NCBI RefSeq assembly: GCF_022496765.1
Contig: NZ_VANV01000016.1
Span: 1-64,000 of the forward strand
Length of the DNA stretch: 64,000 nucleotides
Direction of reading: 5' to 3'
From: Acidaminobacter sp. JC074
GTDB taxonomy: Bacteria; Bacillota; Clostridia; Peptostreptococcales; Acidaminobacteraceae
A program made the position numbers and the translations under genes. The notes under the pieces were generated by a model that saw only the letters and a list, made by a program, of their open reading frames with translations, had not been told where the DNA came from and made no database searches. Each line of letters begins with the position of its first letter. Positions within the stretch are counted from its first letter, which is position 1. Below are positions 52,263 to 61,360 of the stretch, in pieces.

Positions 52263-53519
52263 CTACTCGTTGTGCATTAATAATTCAAGATTTTGATGAT
52301 AAATGGAATCATGCATGAAAAACTCTGCAATCTTGCTTGAAATCAATGAACATACCAACATTGGAAATAATAAGTTGTATTGACCGGTCAGTTCGACCAC
52401 CATCAAACTTGCTGATAAGGGGGCATTACCGAATCCAGCAAAAATAGCAGCCATGCCTGCCATTGCATATGTATTGACATCCAGTAGTGGTAGGCCAAGT
52501 AATACAAATACTTTGGATAAGCCAAGACCAAAAGTCAGGCCAATGACCAAGCCAGGTGCAAAGATACCACCAATGGCGCCAGAACCTAAACTGATACCTG
52601 TTAAAAGAATCATCAGCAGTGAAATGACAAACAAATGACCTGCACTGTAGTGTTCAGCTGTTATATAGGCTGGAGATGGGTTATATAAAAAATAGTTGCC
52701 AACTGAGTAAAGCATGATGATGATAACAACTGCACCACTAAGGTTCTTTACAAACTGAGGTATCTTTAATTGATGATAGAGTCTACGAAATCCCTTAAGT
52801 GACAACATGTACAAAATCGATAAAAAGCCAATTATAAATCCTAAAAGTATAAAGTTGACCACTTCACTCATATGAAATAGATAATTGGTATATAGGTCAG
52901 AAAAATAAGGTTGATCAAGAAATATCCTTACAGTCAATGTAGAAGCTAGTGATGATAAGAGTATGGTTGAAAGCATATCAAAGTAACGTTTCTTAAAAAG
53001 AATCTCAACCACAAACAAGGTTGCAAAGATAGGAGAGTTGAAGATACCTGCCAAACATCCTGCCACACCACATCCGATAAGTACTCTGGTCTCATCATCA
53101 CTCAGTTTTGACCTGTAAGCGACGTGTGAACCTATAGCGCCACCAAGATGAACAACAGGACCTTGACGACCGGCTGCAAAACCTGAAATCAATGTTAAAA
53201 AGGTGCCTATGGTTTTATAGAGTACGGCTGATGGCGTCATCATTTGTGTTTTGATATGTTCTATTTCAAACATGACCTGTTCTACGCCAAAACCTTGATT
53301 GTCTTCTGTTAAAAGTCTATGTCTGATATAAGCGACGGCCATAGCTGCAATCAGTGGCACAATGATCATAAAGGCCTTTATTTGGTAAAGTTCACCTACA
53401 AAATGAAAGCCTATATTAAGTACTTTGTTGAATAGGATAGACACGATTCCTGTAAGCAAACCAATAAATATTGCAAGAAATGCTATTTTTAATTTTGGTA
53501 TATAGTTTTTTGAATTCAT
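52263..53519 (-). CDS. ClC-family chloride channel/antiporter with glutamine at the gating position
   Basis: The 418-residue membrane protein has the ClC fold signatures: GFGVEQV for the first anion-binding loop, GRQGPVVHLGGAIG near residue 118 for the GREGP filter, GIFNSPIFATLFVVEI, and GNAPLSASLMVVE. The gating glutamate of GREGP is glutamine (codon CAA), which in studied antiporters abolishes proton coupling. No CBS domains follow. It may therefore be a passive chloride channel. The ATG follows AAGGAG. Confidence 0.9.
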   Translation of the reverse strand: MNSKNYIPKLKIAFLAIFIGLLTGIVSILFNKVLNIGFHFVGELYQIKAFMIIVPLIAAMAVAYIRHRLLTEDNQGFGVEQVMFEIEHIKTQMMTPSAVLYKTIGTFLTLISGFAAGRQGPVVHLGGAIGSHVAYRSKLSDDETRVLIGCGVAGCLAGIFNSPIFATLFVVEILFKKRYFDMLSTILLSSLASTLTVRIFLDQPYFSDLYTNYLFHMSEVVNFILLGFIIGFLSILYMLSLKGFRRLYHQLKIPQFVKNLSGAVVIIIMLYSVGNYFLYNPSPAYITAEHYSAGHLFVISLLMILLTGISLGSGAIGGIFAPGLVIGLTFGLGLSKVFVLLGLPLLDVNTYAMAGMAAIFAGFGNAPLSASLMVVELTGQYNLLFPMLVCSLISSKIAEFFMHDSIYHQNLELLMHNE

Positions 53520-53608
53520 ATGGACTCCTTTTCATCTTCTATTATACCTGATTTCATTGAAAAATCACCCTAGTAATGATAAGATAGTTAAGGTAAAAAG
53601 GAGCAAAC

Positions 53609-54091
53609 ATGGAACTTTGGGATTTATACAATATAGAAGGTGAAAAAACAGGCCAAACACACATTAGAGGAGATCAAGTCCCTAAAGATAGATATCATTT
53701 GGTCGTTCATATCGTCATAAAGAACTCAAATGGTGACTTTTTGATTCAAAAGAGATCTGATAACAAAGAATCTGCACCTGGTCAGTGGGCCTTTACAGGT
53801 GGTTCTGCAACCTCAGGGGAAACTTCTTTGAGTGCTGCTTTAAGAGAATTAGAAGAAGAAACGGGTATCAAACTAGAGAACCTTAAGTTTCGAAAGAGAC
53901 TGATAGGCCATACATATTTTGCAGATATATGGTTTGGCTATCATGATGTAGATGTTGAGACTTTGGAATTTCAGGTAGAAGAAGTAAGTGCACTTGATTT
54001 TCAGTCTGTTGATACAATAAAGCAAATGATAAAAGATGGGACTTTCCATTCTTATGAAGATGAATATTTAAATGAAGTTTTTAAAATATAG
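53609..54091 (+). CDS. NUDIX hydrolase
   Basis: The NUDIX box begins [10 protein letters not shown] near residue 65 and ends RELEEETGI, giving the full Gx5Ex7REUxEExGU pattern. The N-terminal [19 protein letters not shown] resembles the isopentenyl-diphosphate isomerase-like NUDIX group, but the substrate cannot be fixed. At 160 residues it is a single domain. It lies eight bases before glnS, so they are probably co-transcribed. The start follows AAAGGAG. Confidence 0.9.
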   Translation: MELWDLYNIEGEKTGQTHIRGDQVPKDRYHLVVHIVIKNSNGDFLIQKRSDNKESAPGQWAFTGGSATSGETSLSAALRELEEETGIKLENLKFRKRLIGHTYFADIWFGYHDVDVETLEFQVEEVSALDFQSVDTIKQMIKDGTFHSYEDEYLNEVFKI

Positions 54092-54099
54092 GAGGCATA

Positions 54100-55734
54100 A
54101 TGACAGAAAAGATGATGTCTAATTTTATTCACAATGAAATAGACAAGGATTTAAGTGAAAAGAAATACGAAGAAGTTCATACAAGATTTCCGCCAGAGCC
54201 AAATGGCTACATCCATTTAGGTCATGCAAAGGCGATTATCATCAATTTTACTACAGCTCAGAAGTATGGTGGTAAATGTAACCTGAGATTTGATGATACA
54301 AATCCTATCAAAGAAGATATCGAATATGAAAATGCGATTCAAGAAGACATCAAGTGGTTAGGTTATGACTGGGATGATCGTTTGTATTATGCTAGTGGCT
54401 ATTTTGAAAAGTTGTATGAGTTAGCTGAAAGACTCATAGAGTTAGGCAAAGCTTATGTATGTGACTTGTCAGCTGATGAAATGCGTGAGCAACGTGGTGA
54501 CTTTAACCGATTAGGTGAAAATGGTCCTTACAGAGACCGTTCAGTAGAAGAAAACTTAGACTTATTCAGAAGAATGAGAAAAGGTGAGTTTGCTAATGGT
54601 GAAAAAGTTCTACGTGCAAAAATAGATATGAAGCATCCAAAGGTATTGATGAGAGACCCTGTTATTTATAGAATCAGTCACGTATCTCACCATAAGACAG
54701 GTGATGAATGGTGTATCTATCCAATGTACGATTATGCACATCCTCTTTCTGATGCTTTAGAAGGCATTTCACATTCTCTTTGTTCAAAAGAGTTTGAGGA
54801 AAGAAGAGAACTTTATAATTGGGTTGTTAGAGAAGTTGAATACTTTGAACATCTACCAAGACAAATTGAGTTTGCTAGATTAAATGTAACTGATACTGTT
54901 ATGAGTAAGAGACTTCTATTAAAGCTGGTTCAAGATCAAGTTGTTGATGGTTGGGACGATCCAAGAATGCCTACAGTTAGAGGTATGAAAAGAAGAGGTT
55001 ACACAGCTTCTGCCATTCGTACATTTGTTGAAAATGCAGGTGTATCTAAATCGGATTCCCTGATAGACTTTGCCAATTTAGAGCACTTCGTTAGAGAAGA
55101 TTTAAAACCTTCAGCTCAAAGAGTCATGGGCGTTTTAAATCCACTTAAGGTAGTCATTACAAACTACCCTGAAGGTGAAAGTGAACTTTTAGAAATGGAC
55201 AACAATCAAGACAATCCAGAAATGGGTAAGAGAATGATTCCATTTGGTAGAGAAATCTATGTAGAAAGAGAAGACTTTATGGAAGTACCTGAAAAGAAGT
55301 ATTTCAGACTATTCCCTGGCAATGAAGTTAGATTGAAGGGTGCTTACTTTATTAAGTGTAACGACTTTGTGAAAGATGAGAATGGTGAGATCACAGAAAT
55401 CCACTGTACTTATGATCCAGAAACTAAGTCAGGTTCAGGTTTTACAGGAAGAAAAGTAAAGGCGACGCTTCACTGGGTTTCTAAAGAACATGGAGTACCT
55501 GCTGAAGTTAGATTATACGATTCTATCTATAAGACTGAAGAAGGTGAAATGGTGTTCAATGAAAACTCATTGGTATCAAAGCAAAACTGTGTTTTAGAGC
55601 CTTGTTTAAAAGATGCTAAGAAAGAAGAAAAGTTCCAGTTCTACAGACATGGATATTTCTGCAGAGACAACCGTTCAGATGACTTAGTCTTTAACTTAAC
55701 AGTGTCTATCAAAGCACCATATAAGAAGAAATAA
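54100..55734 (+). CDS. glnS: glutaminyl-tRNA synthetase
   Basis: It charges tRNA-Gln directly. Class I signatures are [15 protein letters not shown] near residue 31 (HIGH-type) and [11 protein letters not shown] near 267 (KMSKS-type). The 544-residue length and the C-terminal beta-barrel domain match GlnRS rather than bacterial GluRS, whose C-terminus is helical. Its presence means this organism need not rely on GatCAB for glutamine. The start follows AGGAGG with a 5-base gap. Confidence 0.95.
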   Translation: MTEKMMSNFIHNEIDKDLSEKKYEEVHTRFPPEPNGYIHLGHAKAIIINFTTAQKYGGKCNLRFDDTNPIKEDIEYENAIQEDIKWLGYDWDDRLYYASGYFEKLYELAERLIELGKAYVCDLSADEMREQRGDFNRLGENGPYRDRSVEENLDLFRRMRKGEFANGEKVLRAKIDMKHPKVLMRDPVIYRISHVSHHKTGDEWCIYPMYDYAHPLSDALEGISHSLCSKEFEERRELYNWVVREVEYFEHLPRQIEFARLNVTDTVMSKRLLLKLVQDQVVDGWDDPRMPTVRGMKRRGYTASAIRTFVENAGVSKSDSLIDFANLEHFVREDLKPSAQRVMGVLNPLKVVITNYPEGESELLEMDNNQDNPEMGKRMIPFGREIYVEREDFMEVPEKKYFRLFPGNEVRLKGAYFIKCNDFVKDENGEITEIHCTYDPETKSGSGFTGRKVKATLHWVSKEHGVPAEVRLYDSIYKTEEGEMVFNENSLVSKQNCVLEPCLKDAKKEEKFQFYRHGYFCRDNRSDDLVFNLTVSIKAPYKKK

Positions 55735-55737
55735 TGA

Positions 55738-55757
55738 ATGCCCTTAGGGGCATTTTT
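55738..55757 (+). terminator. intrinsic terminator of glnS
   Basis: ATGCCC pairs with GGGCAT and is followed by TTTT. Confidence 0.8.
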
Positions 55758-55838
55758 ATGTATCTAGAAAGCTCTTTCATGCTGATATCATCAAAGCCAT
55801 GTTTTATCTTGCTATACTCATATTAAGGAGGATGGCTT

Positions 55839-56345
55839 ATGGTATCGTTAAGAGTTTCAATTAGAGATATATGTATCATGATTGTATTACCCATTTTCAT
55901 ATCAGCAGTATTTTATACAAGTCGAATCAGCATTCTGATGTATTACTTGTTACTTGTCGGCTTTCTTTCTACTGTAGATTTAGATGGTATCAAAAAAGAG
56001 GCCTATGGTGACTTGGTATACTCAAGAAGTGTCTGTGTTCATAAAAATTGTATCTACTTAATCCTTATAGCATCTACAGTTTATATCATGACTGCTTGGA
56101 TGGGATTAAGTTCATTTTGGACAAGTGCTGTCATAGGCCTTTTGTATCTTATACTTATTAGAGACCAACTTTCTTTGGTCATTTATAAAAATGGTATACT
56201 TTATAAAGGTCGTTTCTATCCCATTGAGGATTTGACCACAGCACTACTGGTAAAAAACTATAAATCTGAGTATGAGCTTTATCTAAATAAATCCAGATTG
56301 ATTATTAATTCTGAAGAGTTGGCCTTAACCAAGAGAATGAGTTAA
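55839..56345 (+). CDS. membrane protein of unknown function, 168 residues
   Basis: Four hydrophobic segments (about 11-27, 30-45, 71-90 and 93-110) precede a soluble C-terminal part of about 55 residues (YKNGILYKGRFYPIEDL) that looks like the short beta domain of DUF5673-type membrane proteins. I do not assign a family. The start follows AAGGAGG. The terminator overlaps the 3' end of the gene. Confidence 0.6.
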   Translation: MVSLRVSIRDICIMIVLPIFISAVFYTSRISILMYYLLLVGFLSTVDLDGIKKEAYGDLVYSRSVCVHKNCIYLILIASTVYIMTAWMGLSSFWTSAVIGLLYLILIRDQLSLVIYKNGILYKGRFYPIEDLTTALLVKNYKSEYELYLNKSRLIINSEELALTKRMS

Positions 56346-56358
56346 GGTCTTTTTTTTG
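56321..56358 (+). terminator. intrinsic terminator overlapping the coding end
   Basis: GCCTTAAC pairs with GTTAAGGT around an 11-base loop and is followed by eight T residues. Confidence 0.8.
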
Positions 56359-56384
56359 GGCATAAATAAGAAAAGGAGATAATT

Positions 56385-57347
56385 ATGTATTTAGGTATAG
56401 CGTTGAATGGTGATTTGATTGAGTTTATGCTCATTAATAATAAATGTGAAATATACGGATTTCAAGAAGAACGTATGATTGATTATGACGATCGTACCAA
56501 TTTCATTGGAGCCATTGAATCAGGTATTGCAAGAATTTGTCTTAAAGCTGATATGAAGTTTGAGGACATTGACTTCACGTGTATAGCCATACCTGAGTAT
56601 GGTGAAAGCCAGGCTTTTGATGAGATGATGAATGGCTATTTCAGAGATATTTTTTATCACAATCACTTCATATGTGAAAATGAGGTAGAAGCGGCTTGGT
56701 TAGCTGCACTTGGTGGCTACGAAGGCATCGTCATTTTAGCTGGCATCGGTTCTATAGCCATTGGCAAGAATGCTATAGGTGAATCGGTTCGTGTTGGTGG
56801 CTGGGGGAGAGTAAGTGGCGATGAAGGTGGTGAATACTGGCTAGTTAAAAAGATGTTCGAAATTTTTACAAAGCAGATAGATGGCAGATACAAAAGGGGA
56901 GACTTGTATCATCAGTTAAAAGCTGTTTTTAACCTGACTGATGATACAGATTTTTATAACTTTTCATTTAACAAGCTAGAAATTTATGATGTTACCTTTG
57001 ATGACTTAATCCAGGTTTTCTTTGAAACTGCCTATAGCGATCCTTATGTGATGGATGTATTGAGTGCTTGTGCTGAAGAATACAAGTCAATGATTCAAGC
57101 CATTCAAGAAAAAATATCTTTAGATCAGCCGATAAGGGTTTCTTACATGGGACGGATATTTGAAGAATCGAGGGGCCTTATTCAGCGTATTGAGGGTTTG
57201 TTAACGCCTGAGTATGTCCTAAAGAAACCTTTTTTGAAATTGGTTTCTGGTGCTGCCTTAAGAGCCCTGATTTTTAGGGAAAAAATCAATTATTACGATA
57301 TCCACACGCTCTTAAAAGAAGAAATGAGGCTAGATAAGCTCCATTAA
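56385..57347 (+). CDS. BadF/BadG-like ATPase family protein (N-acetylglucosamine kinase-like)
   Basis: VILAGIGSIAIG near residue 115 and GGWGRVSGDEGGEYWL near 135 are the phosphate-2 and glycine-rich motifs of the BadF/GlcNAc-kinase family in the actin-like ATPase fold. The N-terminal DGGGTKT motif of the family is degenerate (GIALNGDLIEF), so phosphate binding may be impaired. The substrate is unknown; a sugar kinase or a non-catalytic relative are both possible. The start follows AAGGAG. Confidence 0.78.
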   Translation: MYLGIALNGDLIEFMLINNKCEIYGFQEERMIDYDDRTNFIGAIESGIARICLKADMKFEDIDFTCIAIPEYGESQAFDEMMNGYFRDIFYHNHFICENEVEAAWLAALGGYEGIVILAGIGSIAIGKNAIGESVRVGGWGRVSGDEGGEYWLVKKMFEIFTKQIDGRYKRGDLYHQLKAVFNLTDDTDFYNFSFNKLEIYDVTFDDLIQVFFETAYSDPYVMDVLSACAEEYKSMIQAIQEKISLDQPIRVSYMGRIFEESRGLIQRIEGLLTPEYVLKKPFLKLVSGAALRALIFREKINYYDIHTLLKEEMRLDKLH

Positions 57348-57358
57348 GGGGCTTTTCT
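57336..57358 (+). terminator. intrinsic terminator of the BadF-like gene
   Basis: AAGCTCC pairs with GGGGCTT (one G-T pair), followed by TTCTTC. The stop codon lies in the loop. Confidence 0.65.
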
Positions 57359-57465
57359 TCATTAGACTTTAATGAGAACCATTAGAAATTAAATGGTCTT
57401 TTGCATTCTTAACTATTTAGGTCTATAATTGAATTGTTAATGAAATTAAGAGAAAAGGGGTCTTT

Positions 57466-58293
57466 ATGTATAAAATAATTTCAGATAGTAGTTTAGATTT
57501 AAATGAAACATTAGAACAAGAACTTGATATTGAGAAAGTGCCTTTTAAATTATATATTGAAGAGGAAGAAATTATAGATAATGATGAGTTAGATGTAATA
57601 GACTTTATTGAAAAAATGAAAAAGTCAGTTAAGTTACCACGTACAGCATGTCCGTCACCAGATGACTTTAAAAACTTATTTGAAGCAGATGGAGATGTAT
57701 TTGCTATAACCATATCTTCTAAGCTAAGCGGTACTTACAACTCTGCAATTTTAGCTAAAAATCTAGTTTTAGAAGAAGTTAAAAAGAAGATTCACGTATT
57801 TGATTCTAAATCAGCTTCAGTTGGTCAAACCTTGATAGGTATGAAAATTGATGAATTGATGAAACAAGATTTCTCTTTTGATAAAATCGTAGAAGAAGTA
57901 GAGAAATATATTACCAATATGAAAACATTCTTTATTTCTGAGAACTTAAATAACCTTATTAAAAATGGCCGTATTCCAAGTTGGAAAGGCAAACTTGCCA
58001 TGGCTTTAAAGATTCGTCCTATTATGAAGGCTGTGGATGGTGATATTGTTGTGCATGAGCAGGTAAGAGGCTCCAATAAAGCCTTTGAAAAACTTGCTAA
58101 GTTGGTTTGTGAAATGGCACACGAAAGTGGCAGTAAGCGTTTGGCAATCAGTCATGTTAACAACCCAGAGCGTGCTAAGTCACTGAAGGCACGTATTCAA
58201 GAATTATGTGATTTCCAAGAGATTGTAATTGTACCGACACATGGTTTAACAAGTCTTTACTGTGATGATCAAGGGATCATTTTGGCATTCTAA
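57466..58293 (+). CDS. DegV family fatty-acid-binding protein
   Basis: DegV/FakB proteins hold a fatty acid for phosphorylation by FakA. The 275-residue protein has the family's SDSSLDL start, PRTACPSPDDF near residue 58, ISSKLSGTYNSA near 88, ENLNNLIKNGRIP and a C-terminal H-G-L-T-S-L-Y. It is translationally coupled to the nitrilase gene (TAATG). No fakA is nearby. The start follows AAGGGG. Confidence 0.92.
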   Translation: MYKIISDSSLDLNETLEQELDIEKVPFKLYIEEEEIIDNDELDVIDFIEKMKKSVKLPRTACPSPDDFKNLFEADGDVFAITISSKLSGTYNSAILAKNLVLEEVKKKIHVFDSKSASVGQTLIGMKIDELMKQDFSFDKIVEEVEKYITNMKTFFISENLNNLIKNGRIPSWKGKLAMALKIRPIMKAVDGDIVVHEQVRGSNKAFEKLAKLVCEMAHESGSKRLAISHVNNPERAKSLKARIQELCDFQEIVIVPTHGLTSLYCDDQGIILAF

Positions 58294-59087
58294 TGAAGAT
58301 AGCTGTATGTCAACTCGATATCAGTCGAGATAAAAGGAAGAATTTAGACCAGGCAGAGAGCATGATTAGACAAGCAAAAGCTGATATTGTTGTACTTCCT
58401 GAAATGTTCAATTGTCCCTACAATGCCAAAACATTTGATAAATATGCTGAAAAGGAGTTTTCTGAAACGACGCTGTGGTTGCAAAAGTTATCCAAGGAAC
58501 TAGGCATAACCCTAGTTGGTGGTTCCATTCCAGAGCTTGATTATGATAAAATGTACAATACTTCTTATACTTATCATAAGGGGGAACTTGTAGGCAAACA
58601 TAGAAAAGCTCATCTCTTTGATGTAGATATAAAAGATGGCATTACCTTTAAGGAGTCAAGCGTCTTAGCACCTGGCAATAAGGCGACAGTCTTTGATGCA
58701 GGTGATGTAAGAATAGGTGTGGCTATCTGCTATGACATGAGGTTTCCTGAGCTTATCAGAACCATGGTTAATGAAGGAGCGGATATTATCATCATTCCAG
58801 CTGCTTTTAATACAGTGACTGGTCCAGCCCACTGGCATGTAACAGCACGGGCTAGAGCCATTGACAACCAAGTCTATTTTGTTGTGGCATCACCTGCGAG
58901 AAGTAAGGAACTATCCTATAAGGCTTATGGTCACTCGCTGGTCGTAAATCCTTGGGGAGAGATTGTCGCTGAAGCTGGTATTGATCAAGAGATTATTGAA
59001 GCGGATCTTGATTTGAATTATTTAAAGAAGGTAAGAAATGAACTGCCTCTACTTAAGCATAGACGAAAAGAACTATACAGCCTTTAA
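58293..59087 (+). CDS. carbon-nitrogen hydrolase (omega-amidase/Nit2-like)
   Basis: It should hydrolyse a small amide. The Glu-Lys-Cys triad is visible in VVLPEMFNCPY (Glu near 38), KHRKAHLFDVD (Lys near 106) and VAICYDMRFPE (Cys near 146). At 264 residues the length and the SYTYHKGELVGKHRK segment suit omega-amidase (alpha-ketoglutaramate or alpha-ketosuccinamate), but this is inferred. The ATG overlaps the degV stop codon by one base. Confidence 0.9.
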   Translation: MKIAVCQLDISRDKRKNLDQAESMIRQAKADIVVLPEMFNCPYNAKTFDKYAEKEFSETTLWLQKLSKELGITLVGGSIPELDYDKMYNTSYTYHKGELVGKHRKAHLFDVDIKDGITFKESSVLAPGNKATVFDAGDVRIGVAICYDMRFPELIRTMVNEGADIIIIPAAFNTVTGPAHWHVTARARAIDNQVYFVVASPARSKELSYKAYGHSLVVNPWGEIVAEAGIDQEIIEADLDLNYLKKVRNELPLLKHRRKELYSL

Positions 59088-59099
59088 GGCTGTTTTTCT
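59077..59099 (+). terminator. intrinsic terminator of degV-nitrilase
   Basis: ACAGCCTT pairs with AAGGCTGT and is followed by TTTTCTT. The stop codon is in the hairpin. Confidence 0.8.
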
Positions 59100-59129
59100 T
59101 GACTTAGACTTAACTCTAACGTGTATCAT
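59099..59129 (+). promoter_or_regulatory. MerR-type promoter with operator, copy 1
   Basis: TTGACT (59099-59104) and TATCAT (59124-59129) have a 19-base spacer, the long spacing of MerR-activated promoters. The spacer holds TTAGACTTAACTCTAA (59104-59119), a palindrome with one mismatch. Confidence 0.75.
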
Positions 59130-59146
59130 TTATATAGGAGGTTTCT

Positions 59147-59506
59147 ATGTACACAATTAAAGAGATTAGCCAAATGACAGGTGTTACATCTTATACACTG
59201 AGATATTATGAAAAGGAAGGTATTTTACCACCCATTGAAAGAGATGCTGGTGGTAGAAGAGTTTACTCTGAAGAAAACCTGGCTTGGGTAGAACTTGTTA
59301 CTTGTCTAAAGAAGACACAAATGCCTGTTAATGATATCAAGGAAATTGTAAGACTGAGTGTTATCGGGGATGAAACAATTGATGAAAGAAAAGAAATACT
59401 CGAAAATCACAGACTTGTCATGCAGGCTCAAATGAAAGACTTAAAAAACTCTATAAAAAAAATAGACAAAAAGATAGCCTTTTACAATGGTTCGGGCTCG
59501 TGTTAA
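59147..59506 (+). CDS. MerR-family transcriptional regulator
   Basis: The 119-residue protein has the MerR winged helix (YTIKEISQMTGVTSYTLRYYEKEG, residues 2-25 in part; GRRVYSEENLAWVE) and a C-terminal coiled coil (about 80-112) for dimerisation. It has no metal-binding cysteines apart from C55 and the last residue, so it is of the general HTH_MerR-SF type. It likely binds the two matching palindromes at its own promoter and at the SDR promoter. The start follows AGGAGG. Confidence 0.92.
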   Translation: MYTIKEISQMTGVTSYTLRYYEKEGILPPIERDAGGRRVYSEENLAWVELVTCLKKTQMPVNDIKEIVRLSVIGDETIDERKEILENHRLVMQAQMKDLKNSIKKIDKKIAFYNGSGSC

Positions 59507-59536
59507 CTTTCTTTTTTAAGAAAGTTAATTTTTTTT
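59503..59536 (+). terminator. intrinsic terminator of the merR gene
   Basis: TTAACTTTCTT pairs perfectly with AAGAAAGTTAA and is followed by eight T residues. The stop codon lies in the hairpin. Confidence 0.85.
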
Positions 59537-59546
59537 ACGTTTTTTC

Positions 59547-59577
59547 TTGACTTAGAGTTAACTCTAATTAGTAGAAT
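59547..59577 (+). promoter_or_regulatory. MerR-type promoter with operator, copy 2
   Basis: TTGACT (59547-59552) and TAGAAT (59572-59577) have a 19-base spacer holding the perfect palindrome TTAGAGTTAACTCTAA (59552-59567). It drives the SDR gene and closely matches copy 1. Confidence 0.78.
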
Positions 59578-59607
59578 GAATTTAGTTAAAATAAGGAGGA
59601 AGAAAAA

Positions 59608-60330
59608 ATGAAAAAATTAGTTGTTATTACAGGTGCAAGTTCAGGTTTTGGTATGGAGATGGCAAAGCAGTTTTCAGCTGACGGACATCCACTTCTTTTA
59701 TTGGCAAGAAGAGTTGAAAAGATGGAAGCACTTAATTTAAAAGATACTATGTGTAGAAAAGTAGATGTCACTGATGCAAAGGCCTTTGAAAATGCAGTAA
59801 GAGAAGCTGAAGCTCTTTATGGCCAAACAGACCTTTTGGTTAATAATGCAGGTGTTATGTTACTAGGAAACATTGAGAGTCAAGATCCTTTAGAGTGGAA
59901 GAAGATGTTAGATGTTAATGTGATGGGTGTTATGAATGGCATGCAGATCGTTATGAAGGATATGAAGGAAAGAAAGTCTGGCACGATTATTAACTTATCA
60001 TCTATCGCCGGCAAACAACCTTTTGGTAACCATGCGGCTTATTGTGCAAGTAAGTATGGTGTTACAGGTTTAACGGCTGTAGCAAGAGCTGAAATGTCAC
60101 CTCATAATGTTAGAGTGCTTTCTATCTGTCCAGGTGCCGTTTCTACCGAGTTATTAGGTCACACAACAGACCAGGGCATCATTGATGGCTACAATGAATG
60201 GAAAGAAACGGTTGGTGCTATCAACATCACAGCTTCTGATGTGGCTGCAACTATTAAGTACGCTTACGATTTACCACAAGCAGTTTCTTTAAGAGAGATT
60301 ATTATCACAGATACCATGCAAGATGCATAA
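59608..60330 (+). CDS. short-chain dehydrogenase/reductase
   Basis: This NAD(P)-dependent oxidoreductase of 240 residues has TGASSGFGMEMA (cofactor loop, residues 8-19), NNAGVMLLG, and the catalytic triad in INLSSIAG and YCASKYG. The substrate is unknown. The adjacent MerR regulator and its matching operator indicate that this is the regulated target gene. The start follows AAGGAGG. Confidence 0.93.
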   Translation: MKKLVVITGASSGFGMEMAKQFSADGHPLLLLARRVEKMEALNLKDTMCRKVDVTDAKAFENAVREAEALYGQTDLLVNNAGVMLLGNIESQDPLEWKKMLDVNVMGVMNGMQIVMKDMKERKSGTIINLSSIAGKQPFGNHAAYCASKYGVTGLTAVARAEMSPHNVRVLSICPGAVSTELLGHTTDQGIIDGYNEWKETVGAINITASDVAATIKYAYDLPQAVSLREIIITDTMQDA

Positions 60331-60331
60331 G

Positions 60332-60362
60332 AAAAGCATGCCATTTGGGCATGCTTTTTATT
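60332..60362. terminator. terminator between the SDR and 2H phosphoesterase genes
   Basis: AAAAGCATGCC pairs with GGCATGCTTTT and is followed by T residues. It serves the SDR gene and abuts the stop codon of the convergent gene. Confidence 0.82.
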
Positions 60363-60894
60363 CTCTTAAATCAATTGTAAAAAGATCTTTTGATGTAACT
60401 GGTACATCGTTTTCAAAGGTCACTTCTATAATGGCCATTGTTGTAAATTTAATTTCAAATGGCTTTAAGTCTCTCATATCCTTAAAGGCCTGTATAAGTT
60501 GATCTTCTGTTAAATCAATGTCTATGGTGATATGGGGAATCCAGATATCAGGTAGGTATAAGGAATCCTCATTCATATACTCTCTTACAATTTCAAAAAA
60601 TTCTTGATGAAAAGCTAAGAGTTCGTAGGTAATGGTTGGTTGAAAATATAGAACGCCTGTATCCATAAAAGTACCTATTTGAGTGATGAATAAATTGAAT
60701 ATATTTTCTCTTGATATAATTGTTTCAATAAAATCTGTCGCAATTTCTACATCTTCCAAGTCGAAAAACTTCATATGGGGTCTGTTATCTTTAACTGTCA
60801 TACAGTTGTTGACGCGCATGGTGTTCCAAATATCTTCTATATGTTTTTCTGTTTTCTTATCAAAATAGCCGACAATATACTTTCTTTTATACAT
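60358..60894 (-). CDS. 2'-5' RNA ligase-like (2H phosphoesterase) protein
   Basis: The C-terminal half has IPHITIDI near residue 134, the second His-x-Thr motif of the 2H superfamily. The first motif appears as RPHMKFF near 39, with Lys in the usual Thr/Ser place, so activity may be altered. Related proteins act on cyclic phosphates of RNA or nucleotides. At 178 residues the length fits. The ATG follows AAAGGAAC. Confidence 0.72.
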   Translation of the reverse strand: MYKRKYIVGYFDKKTEKHIEDIWNTMRVNNCMTVKDNRPHMKFFDLEDVEIATDFIETIISRENIFNLFITQIGTFMDTGVLYFQPTITYELLAFHQEFFEIVREYMNEDSLYLPDIWIPHITIDIDLTEDQLIQAFKDMRDLKPFEIKFTTMAIIEVTFENDVPVTSKDLFTIDLRE

Positions 60895-61012
60895 GATCTA
60901 TGTTCCTTTACTAAGTGTACTGTTTTATTTCTTATGAAAATATCATATCACAAAGACTGACAGGTTTGGCGAGCTAATTTGCAATTTAAATAAAAATTTA
61001 AGAATGGGATAA

Positions 61013-61040
61013 AAAAATCGCTCTATATCAAGCGATTTTT
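61013..61040 (-). terminator. intrinsic terminator of the DUF2164 gene
   Basis: AAAAATCGCT pairs with AGCGATTTTT and gives a T run on both strands. Confidence 0.78.
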
Positions 61041-61046
61041 ATCCTT

Positions 61047-61289
61047 CTAATATTTGTAGTCATCATCGAGTTCTAATAGAAAAATATCTTCAATCTTACT
61101 TTCCATCATTTCATGTACATCAATCAGTGCCTGATTGTATATCATAGGACCTACTTCTTTTAAGATGAAGTCAAGCATCAAATCTGCTCCTAGGTGACTA
61201 AGATCTTCACTTCTTTCTTCTTGAAAGTAGTCTCTAAGTGAATCGATGATCTTTTCTTTAATTTGTGGCGTCAATTTAATTTTATTCAT
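61047..61289 (-). CDS. DUF2164 family protein
   Basis: The 80-residue helical protein matches DUF2164: an N-terminal LTPQIKEKIIDSLRDYFQEE and GADLMLDFILKEVGPMIYNQALID in the middle. It has no membrane segment; the function is unknown. The ATG follows GGAGGT. It is a single gene. Confidence 0.88.
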   Translation of the reverse strand: MNKIKLTPQIKEKIIDSLRDYFQEERSEDLSHLGADLMLDFILKEVGPMIYNQALIDVHEMMESKIEDIFLLELDDDYKY

Positions 61290-61360
61290 AATACCTCCAA
61301 GACCATTATAACAAGATGAGCCCTTAAGTATCAGACTTGATTTTCATCTAAATCTGTGTC

